Below the pieces are notes generated by a model that saw only the letters and a list, made by a program, of their open reading frames with translations, was not told the DNA's origin and made no database searches. Of a DNA stretch of 10,835 nucleotides, positions 5,313 to 10,835 are shown one piece after another; within the stretch, counting starts at the first letter, position 1, and each line of letters opens with the position of its first letter. The stretch is from Bryobacterales bacterium (GTDB taxonomy: Bacteria > Acidobacteriota > Terriglobia > Bryobacterales > Bryobacteraceae): contig PLMF01000418.1 in NCBI GenBank assembly GCA_003142355.1, positions 3,667 through 14,501 of the forward strand. The letters run 5' to 3'. The translations under genes and the position numbers were made by a program.

Positions 5313-7766
5313 ATGCCAAACTCGCCATCCGCTTCCCGATACCGATCTACGCGCCGGCGTTTTTTGCTGGAAACCGGCGCCGCCACGCTGGTTGCGTCGG
5401 CGCCCATTTCCGGCGCACCGCCGCAGGAGAGCGCCGGCGCCGCGCCTGGCCGCACCGACGCGATCCGCCGTCCGTGGCGCGCGAGTTGGATCGCCGTGCC
5501 GGGCGCTCCGGCCACCGAGTACGGTGTATACCATTTCCGCCGGACCTTCGAACTGGCGGCCACCCCGGAGCGGTTCGTGGTCCACGTGAGCGGCGACAAC
5601 CGCTATCAACTGTTCGTGAACGGACGCCGGTTAGCCTGGGGACCGGCGCGCGGCGACCTGTTCCACTGGCGATACGAAACGGTGGACGCGGCGCCCTACC
5701 TGGAGCCCGGCAAGAACGTGCTTGCCGCGGTGGTGTGGAACTTCGGCGAAATGGCTCCGGAAGCCCAGGTGACCTTCGAAACCGGATTCCTGGTGGACGG
5801 AGATACCCCGGCTGAGAGCGTGGTGAACACGGGCACGAGCTGGAAATGCGCGCGCGATGAATCCTATTCGCCGGCGTCGACCCGCGAGGTGCGCGCCTAT
5901 TTCGTAGTGGGGCCGGGCGACCGGGTGGCGGGCCCGCGGCACCCATGGGGTTGGGAAGGCAGGGAGTTCGACGACTCCGACTGGCCAGCGGCGGTGGTGG
6001 TGAGCCCGGCGGCGGGGCGCGAAGCCCGCGATGTCCACACGCGTTGGATGCTGGTGGAACGGCCCATTCCGGCGATGGAAGAGCGGCTGGAGCGATTCGA
6101 GAGAATCCGGCGCGTAGCGGGCATTCCGCAGCCTGCGGCGTTCCCCGCCCAGCCGCGACCGTTCGAAATTCCCGCCCGGACGCACGCCACGCTGCTGCTG
6201 GACCAGACCTGGCTCACCACGGCGTATCCCGAGCTGACGGTGAGCGGCGGGAAGGACGCAGTGGTCACCGTGGGGTACGCGGAATCGCTCTACCTGCCGG
6301 CCGCGCCCGGAAGCCGCAGCCGGGAAAAGGGGAACCGCAACGAGGTCGACGGCAAACAGTTCATCGGCGCCCGGGATCAGTTCATTCCCGACGGCGGAAA
6401 CCGGCGTACCTTTCGCCCCCTGTGGTGGCGCGCGTACCGTTACTTGGAACTGGACGTGGAGACGAAGGACCAACCGCTCACCATCGAAGACCTGCGCGCG
6501 ACCTCGGTGGGCTACCCGTTCGAGAGGCGCGCGCAGTTCGACGGCGGCTCTCCGGAAGTCAACCGGATTCTGGACGTAGGCTGGCGTACGGCGCGCCTGT
6601 GCGCCCACGAAACCTACATGGACTGCCCGTATTACGAACAGCTCCAATACGTGGGCGACACGCGGGTGCAATGCCTGATTTCGATATTCAATTCCGGCGA
6701 CGCGCGCCTGATGCGCAATGCCATCGACCAGATCGACGACTCGCGGCTGGGCGATGCTTGCACCATGAGCCGCTACCCGACGCGGCTGGAGCAGTACATA
6801 CCGGGCTTCTCGCTGTGGTGGATCGGGATGGTGCGGGATTACTGGTGGTACGTGGACGACCCGGCCTTCGTCCGCCGCATGCTGCCCGGGGTGCGCGCCG
6901 TGTTGAGCTTCTTCGAAGGGTACCAGAAGAAGGACGGCTCGCTCGGCCCGCTGCCGTGGTGGCGCTACTTCGACTGGGTGCCGGGGTGGCCCTCGGGCGA
7001 GCCACCACAGGAAGCCGGCGGCTCGTCCGCGCCCTACGACTTGCTGCTGCTGCTGGCGTACCGCTGGGCAGCGGAGTTGGAAACCGCGGTTGGCCTCGGC
7101 GGGCTCTCCGAGGTTTATCAGGCGCGCGAGAAGCAGCTTCGCGAAACGGCGCAGCGGCTTTACTGGGATGCCGGCAGGAGCCTGTACGCCGATACGCCGG
7201 CCAAACAGCAGTTTTCGCAGCACACCAATACCATGGCGGTCCTGGGAGACGTGATTACGGGCACGCCGGCGCGCGACCTGATGCTGCGCACCTTGACCGC
7301 GCCGGGGCTGGCGCAGGGGGCGCTGTTTTTCAAGTTCTACATGAACCTGGCGCTGGTCAAAGTGGGCGAGGGCGACAGCTACCTGGATCAGTTGGGCGAC
7401 TGGCGGGACATGCTGGCCCGCGGGCTGACCACGTTTGCCGAGACGATCGACCTGCCGAACAACCCGTCGCGTTCCGACTGCCACGCGTGGAGCGCGAGCC
7501 CGAACATCGAAATCTTCCGGACGGTGCTGGGGGTGGACTCGGCGGCGCCCGGCTTCAGCCGTGTCGTGGTGCGGCCCCACCTGAACAAGCTGAAGTTCGT
7601 TTCCGGTTCGGTGCCGCATCCCAAGGGAAAGGTGGAGGTGCGGCTGGAACCACAGGGAGCGGGGATGGCCGCGAACATCACACTGCCGCCGGGCACGCCC
7701 GGCGAGTTTGTATGGCGGGGCACGCGCCGCGAACTCGCGCCGGGCGTCAACCGGTTTTCACTGTGA
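5313..7766 (+). CDS. Tat-exported GH78 family alpha-L-rhamnosidase-type glycoside hydrolase
   Basis: An 817-residue enzyme expected to hydrolyse terminal alpha-L-rhamnose from plant or microbial glycans outside the cytoplasm. Residues 1-36 hold a twin-arginine signal (R14-R15-R16-F17-L18, then TGAATLVASAP). An N-terminal beta-sandwich region follows (~55-250), with the accessory-domain pattern of a jelly-roll (YHFRRTFEL, YQLFVNGRRLAWGP, YLEPGKNVLAAVVWNFGE). A further beta region spans ~285-400, and then comes the (alpha/alpha)6 catalytic barrel (~405-735). The catalytic block DCPYYEQLQYVGDTR begins at D437. E442 aligns with the general acid of GH78 (the Glu in the DCPxRxER-type motif). E710 in FAETID, just before the conserved DCHAWSASP (722-730), is the likely general base. 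A C-terminal beta domain (~740-817) closes the protein, as usual for the family, and the length is normal. No Shine-Dalgarno is clear, but the Tat motif position fits this ATG. It shares a divergent promoter with the GH55-like fusion. The exact substrate is not readable. Confidence 0.92.
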   Translation: MPNSPSASRYRSTRRRFLLETGAATLVASAPISGAPPQESAGAAPGRTDAIRRPWRASWIAVPGAPATEYGVYHFRRTFELAATPERFVVHVSGDNRYQLFVNGRRLAWGPARGDLFHWRYETVDAAPYLEPGKNVLAAVVWNFGEMAPEAQVTFETGFLVDGDTPAESVVNTGTSWKCARDESYSPASTREVRAYFVVGPGDRVAGPRHPWGWEGREFDDSDWPAAVVVSPAAGREARDVHTRWMLVERPIPAMEERLERFERIRRVAGIPQPAAFPAQPRPFEIPARTHATLLLDQTWLTTAYPELTVSGGKDAVVTVGYAESLYLPAAPGSRSREKGNRNEVDGKQFIGARDQFIPDGGNRRTFRPLWWRAYRYLELDVETKDQPLTIEDLRATSVGYPFERRAQFDGGSPEVNRILDVGWRTARLCAHETYMDCPYYEQLQYVGDTRVQCLISIFNSGDARLMRNAIDQIDDSRLGDACTMSRYPTRLEQYIPGFSLWWIGMVRDYWWYVDDPAFVRRMLPGVRAVLSFFEGYQKKDGSLGPLPWWRYFDWVPGWPSGEPPQEAGGSSAPYDLLLLLAYRWAAELETAVGLGGLSEVYQAREKQLRETAQRLYWDAGRSLYADTPAKQQFSQHTNTMAVLGDVITGTPARDLMLRTLTAPGLAQGALFFKFYMNLALVKVGEGDSYLDQLGDWRDMLARGLTTFAETIDLPNNPSRSDCHAWSASPNIEIFRTVLGVDSAAPGFSRVVVRPHLNKLKFVSGSVPHPKGKVEVRLEPQGAGMAANITLPPGTPGEFVWRGTRRELAPGVNRFSL

Positions 7767-7782
7767 GAGTTCGATTCATCCG

Positions 7783-10236
7783 CTACGGCAGGAACGGAAC
7801 CGCGATCTGCTGCGTCCAGGTTGCTCCGCTGGCGTCCCGGCCAGTGAGTACCATCGCCATCGACGACGGCACAGCAATGTTCACCGCCTGCAAACTCGCG
7901 GAAAGCGAGCCGTGTGCCGGCAGCGTGGCGCTGCCGAAGAAGCTCACGATCGAGGCCGCATAGCTCACGCCGCCTAAAGTGCACCCGGTCACCGTCGTGT
8001 CCACCCCCGCGGTCTCGTTCAGTTGGATCGTGAAGGAGAACGTAGCGCCATTCGCGTTCGGCGCCTGTTGGTAGACCGGATTCGGAGTCACCGACAGTAC
8101 CACTTTGGAGGTCGCGGTTGGAGTACCCAGGTTGAGCGTTGCCGCTGCCGATGAGGAGCTGAACATGGGGCTGCCCCCGTAGTACGCCTGTACCGTGTTG
8201 CTTGCCGCCAGCAACTGGCCGCCGAAGACCGTGATGGACGCGGTGGCGCTTCCTCCGGACCCCGAGAGCGTCGCTGCGCCCAGCGAATTGTCCCCCAGCG
8301 TGAATGAAACCGGTCCATCGGGCGGCCTGGTACCGCTTGCGGCCTTCACGGTAGCGGTCAGCACTGTGGACCCGCCCGCCGAGATAATGGCCGGGCTCGC
8401 GGTAAGCGCAGTGGTGGTGGAGATGACCGGAACGCCGCCCCATGCCGTGATTAGGTTGTACGCGTCCACTGAACCCAGGCCCGTCACAAGGTCGTAACCC
8501 ACACCGGCCGCGTACCCAAGTTGACCGGAGGCACAGTTCGTCGTGCCCGCCTGGCACGGAACGACGTTGTCCCCCGTGGTCACGTCGTGAAAAACGCCGG
8601 ATGTGCCTCCCGCCGCCATGCCGTACAGCTTCGGGTTGATATTGCCCACGCCGGATTTCGTTTGTATTTCGTTCTGCACCAGGTACTGATTGAGCAGAGC
8701 GATCATTCCGGCGAAAGAAGGCGCCGCGGCCGAGGTGCCGCCCACGGCATACGCCGCGCCCTCCGAGACGATGATGTAGGGGTCGTGGCCGTTCGAAGAG
8801 GCCAGGGAGACGTCGGGCACGTCGCGCGCGCCGTCGTTGGGAACCCCGGGACCCGTCTGCCACGCGGGCTTCTTGTAAACAGAACTGATCCCGCCGCCGC
8901 TAGCCGAAAGGGTTCCCCCATCCGCCACGCTCATCGCGGTATCGTTCCACGCCGTCTCGGGGACATAGGAAAGCGCCGAGCCACCGTAGAGCCCGTTGCG
9001 GCCGCTCCAATAGCCGGCGCTTCCTCCTTCGCTGAACTCCGTCCCGCCCACCGCGGTAACCTCGGGAACGCTGGCGGGAAGGCTGACCCCCAGGCCGTGC
9101 GTTGCCGTCGCGACGTCATAGTCGCAGCCCGCCGCTCCCGAATCGCCCGACGAAGCCAGCCAGGTAATCCCCAGTGCATTGCCTTTCTGTGCTTCCACCC
9201 GAAAGCTGTAAAGGCCCAGCCGGTTCGACCCCACCTCGTATTCGCACAGCCCAAAGCTCTCGCTGATCACCGGCGCCAGGTTGTTGTCTATCGCATAGTA
9301 AGCCGAGTAGCCTGCGTCGTTGCCGTAAACGTAGATCAGCTTCGCCAATGGAGCCACCGCGCCGGACCATTCCAGGTCCAAGTTCGCCTCTACTTCGTCG
9401 TCGTTAACCCCCGGGTACGTGCCAGTGGGAACCATCTGGATGGTGGTTGGGGGCAGGCCCCAACTGCCGCGGAACATCGCGATGTCGCTGGGATCGATGT
9501 CGCTCTGTCCGACGATCGCAATGCTCTGTCCCGCGCCCGTATATCCGTAGCTGTATAAGGGTGTGAGATTGTAAATGGCCGCCAGATCGTCCGGCAGCAG
9601 GTAGTGGCTTCGGTCGCCGCTGGTATAGTTCGGCAGGGCTTTCTTTCGTGGCGCCTTTGGGCGAAAGTCGTGGAGCCCCAGGACACCCGCCACCATGGGC
9701 TCGATGGCCGCCGGCAAGAACAGGTCCGTGGTGTTTGCGAAGTGAGTTTCGGCGCCCACCCGATAACGGTGGATTTCCGTGTGCAGTGCTGCCTGCACCA
9801 GGCTGGCTGTGCCAGTGAAACTAATGAAGTCGCGACCTCGCGCCGTATACTGCACGGCGAAGCCCTGGGAGCGTAACCAAGCGGCGATCTTGTCCAGGTC
9901 CGCCGCACTCGTTCCGAACCGCTCGGCGTAGCTTTCCGGTGTCAACCAGTTGTGGTAGTTCGGCGATGCTGGATCCTGCTGCTCCGCCAGCAATTGCTCG
10001 AGCGCCGCTTGCTGAGCGGCCGATGGTCTCAGCATCAGCGTGATGTTGCCGAGCCGAAATCCGGGTTCCGCCGCCCCCTGATCGTACTTCGGCTGTGCCT
10101 GAGGAGGAACGCTGCCTCGGACGACTACCGAGTCGCGGACATCGATCCTGGCAATGACCCGATCCTGCTGGGCTGGCAACACGGAAGCGAACAGGCAGAT
10201 AGAGAGTATGGCTCGGACACCGGGGCACAATACCAT
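7783..10236 (-). CDS. Secreted S53 family (sedolisin/kumamolisin-type) serine-carboxyl peptidase with propeptide and Ig-like C-terminal domains
   Basis: An 817-residue secreted endopeptidase, probably active at acidic pH. Residues 1-22 are a Sec signal (VRAILSICLFASVLPAQ). A pro-kumamolisin activation domain covers ~57-190 (LTLMLRPS-like start, SPNYHNWLTPESYAERFG near 91-108). The S53 catalytic domain spans ~205-600. The Glu/Asp pair is E283 and D287 (EANLD), the oxyanion Asp is D365 in SSGDSGA, and the nucleophile is S502 in GGTSAAAPSFAG. The calcium site is visible as HDVTTGD (550-556) and GYDLVTGLG (580-588). All active-site residues are present. The tail has a bacterial Ig-like domain (~605-703, with GPVSFTLGD and a strand-rich pattern) and a second beta domain (~711-817, VTPNPVYQQAPNANG... 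to WTQQIAVPF) that I recall as common in Solibacter secreted proteins. The TAG lies 16 bp from the end of the convergent GH78 gene. No Shine-Dalgarno is clear. Confidence 0.95.
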   Translation of the reverse strand: MVLCPGVRAILSICLFASVLPAQQDRVIARIDVRDSVVVRGSVPPQAQPKYDQGAAEPGFRLGNITLMLRPSAAQQAALEQLLAEQQDPASPNYHNWLTPESYAERFGTSAADLDKIAAWLRSQGFAVQYTARGRDFISFTGTASLVQAALHTEIHRYRVGAETHFANTTDLFLPAAIEPMVAGVLGLHDFRPKAPRKKALPNYTSGDRSHYLLPDDLAAIYNLTPLYSYGYTGAGQSIAIVGQSDIDPSDIAMFRGSWGLPPTTIQMVPTGTYPGVNDDEVEANLDLEWSGAVAPLAKLIYVYGNDAGYSAYYAIDNNLAPVISESFGLCEYEVGSNRLGLYSFRVEAQKGNALGITWLASSGDSGAAGCDYDVATATHGLGVSLPASVPEVTAVGGTEFSEGGSAGYWSGRNGLYGGSALSYVPETAWNDTAMSVADGGTLSASGGGISSVYKKPAWQTGPGVPNDGARDVPDVSLASSNGHDPYIIVSEGAAYAVGGTSAAAPSFAGMIALLNQYLVQNEIQTKSGVGNINPKLYGMAAGGTSGVFHDVTTGDNVVPCQAGTTNCASGQLGYAAGVGYDLVTGLGSVDAYNLITAWGGVPVISTTTALTASPAIISAGGSTVLTATVKAASGTRPPDGPVSFTLGDNSLGAATLSGSGGSATASITVFGGQLLAASNTVQAYYGGSPMFSSSSAAATLNLGTPTATSKVVLSVTPNPVYQQAPNANGATFSFTIQLNETAGVDTTVTGCTLGGVSYAASIVSFFGSATLPAHGSLSASLQAVNIAVPSSMAMVLTGRDASGATWTQQIAVPFLP

Positions 10237-10280
10237 GACTCGTTGTACTGCTCAGGGCAAGGTGGCGTCCATTACCAAAA

Positions 10281-10300
10281 GGTTTACATGGGTTTACATA
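10281..10300. repeat. Tandem 10-bp direct repeat upstream of the S53 peptidase
   Basis: Two copies of GGTTTACAT(G/A) stand head to tail at 10281-10290 and 10291-10300, about 45-64 bp upstream of the peptidase ATG. The unit is 9 identical bases plus one variable base. The 10-bp period is one helical turn, so both copies face the same side of the DNA, as expected for a regulator binding as a tandem dimer. They are AT-richer than the surroundings, and ATTACC (10271-10276) and GGTAAT (10315-10320) flank them as an inverted pair. I see no convincing -35/-10 pair for the peptidase. The rest of the gap from 10237 to 10436 holds no gene I can support. Confidence 0.45.
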
Positions 10301-10436
10301 CGGATATAGCCGGAGGTAATAGCGCACGGCCCTCACGGCGCTTCCGAACTTCGGTCTGCTGCCCCGGCGGACAATGCCAGCGCGCCTCTTTCGCGCCCGG
10401 GTCGCGGTCGGCCGGGATGATCCGGGTTCGCTTCCG

Positions 10437-10835
10437 TCAGGCACGGGCGAGAATGCGGTGAACGATCTCGGCGTTTTCGCGGACCTCGTCCTTAGTACGG
10501 GGAAACATGCCGACGTAAACCCCGTCGATGGGCTTGATGCTTTCGAAGGCGGTGCGGAAGGCCTGCTCGATGCCGCGCTCGGGAATCCGTCCGGCGGCCA
10601 GAATCTTGAAGGCAAAGCAGGGCTTCCTGGTCTGCTGGATTACCCTATACATGCGCGGTGGATCGCTCTTCAAGTAGATGTCGTTGGGTATCTCCATCAT
10701 CTCGCCGTTCAGCACCTTCTTCCATTGGTCCACAGTGCGCCGCCGGTTATAGACGCAGCCGGCGTAGAAATCGACATCCCAGTTCTCCTCCTCCACCTGC
10801 GCGATGACTTCCGGGATGTGCGTGCCCACTCCGAC
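10437..10835 (-). CDS. Conserved protein, probably TIM-barrel-like, partial (5' end beyond right edge)
   Basis: 132 codons are visible before a TGA at 10437-10439. The frame stays open to the right edge (VGVGTHIPEVI...), so the true start lies outside; a GTG at 10827-10829 is possible but lacks an upstream context here. No signal peptide is visible in this part. The sequence alternates strands and helices in a way that suggests the last units of a beta/alpha barrel: VDFYAGCVYNRR near residue 20, KPCFAFKILAAGRIP near 70 (a strand followed by a turn), AFRTAFESIKP as a helix, then DGVYVGMFPRTKDEVRENAEIV as a final strand and helix. This is typical of uncharacterised enzymes annotated as hypothetical in Acidobacteria. 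I do not recognise the family, so no reaction is proposed. Its stop is 200 bp from the peptidase ATG on the same strand, and no clear terminator is seen in between. Confidence 0.8.
   Translation of the reverse strand, partial: VGVGTHIPEVIAQVEEENWDVDFYAGCVYNRRRTVDQWKKVLNGEMMEIPNDIYLKSDPPRMYRVIQQTRKPCFAFKILAAGRIPERGIEQAFRTAFESIKPIDGVYVGMFPRTKDEVRENAEIVHRILARA

Noticed and set aside
5631..7619. A 662-codon minus-strand open frame opposite the GH78 gene
   Set aside because: Antisense shadow with low-complexity Arg/Gly/His composition. The plus strand carries the GH78 catalytic motifs.
5945..7963. A 672-codon plus-strand frame overlapping the GH78 gene and running into the peptidase region
   Set aside because: Frame-shifted shadow rich in Arg/Gly/Ala. 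It crosses the end of a real gene and shows no domain.
7388..8863. A 491-codon minus-strand frame spanning the GH78 3' end and the peptidase
   Set aside because: Out-of-frame copy of the peptidase coding strand continuing antisense into GH78; no motifs.
10321..10436. Short inverted repeats (for example GTCTGC with GCGGAC around 10357-10377) as a terminator for the right-edge gene
   Set aside because: Six-base stem with a G-T pair, no following T-run, and GC-rich surroundings where such stems are common.
9821..10615. A 264-codon minus-strand frame bridging the peptidase, its upstream gap and the right-edge gene
   Set aside because: Overlaps two better-supported frames on the same strand, and its composition is that of a shifted frame.
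1..10835. CRISPR arrays, tRNA or rRNA genes, insertion sequences, phage or defence genes
   Set aside because: No repeat-spacer periodicity, tRNA-like fold, transposase, integrase or known defence motif was seen on either strand.

Overview
The window is GC-rich and gene-dense. It most resembles the genome of a soil acidobacterium of the Bryobacterales (Candidatus Solibacter-like) group. The main reasons are the style of the genes and one specific element: the last ~107 residues of the S53 peptidase look like a tail I recall from many secreted Solibacter proteins. This taxonomic call is an inference from memory, not a search result. No rRNA, tRNA, CRISPR array, insertion sequence, integrase or phage gene was seen.

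Layout, left to right. (1) Positions 1-1210, minus strand: a Tat-exported two-cluster 4Fe-4S ferredoxin is followed, with a 3-base overlap, by a conserved protein of unknown function that runs off the left edge. (2) Positions 1211-1413: a short gap that holds only a doubtful mini-ORF ending just before the ferredoxin start. (3) Positions 1414-5124, minus strand: a very large secreted enzyme with two pectate-lyase-3/GH55-like beta-helix halves and a C-terminal SMP-30/gluconolactonase-like propeller, followed 33 bp later by a small secreted protein of unknown function. (4) Positions 5125-5312: a divergent promoter region. (5) Positions 5313-7766, plus strand: a Tat-exported GH78 alpha-L-rhamnosidase-type enzyme. 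(6) Positions 7783-10236, minus strand: a sedolisin-type (S53) acid peptidase with propeptide, intact active-site residues and two Ig-like tail domains, convergent with the GH78 gene and only 16 bp from it. (7) Positions 10237-10436: the peptidase upstream region, with a tandem 10-bp direct repeat. (8) Positions 10437-10835, minus strand: the 3' end of an unrecognised, probably TIM-barrel, protein cut by the right edge.

Functionally the centre looks like an extracellular scavenging locus. A beta-helix glycan hydrolase/propeller fusion and a rhamnosidase are divergently transcribed from a shared 188-bp region, and an acid peptidase lies next to them. Together they could attack rhamnose-bearing plant or microbial polysaccharide and the associated protein. 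The redox pair on the left is probably a separate functional unit. I see no convincing new defence or mobile system. The points most worth checking are the ferredoxin/companion pair, the replaced metal ligands in the propeller half of the fusion, and the operator-like repeats.
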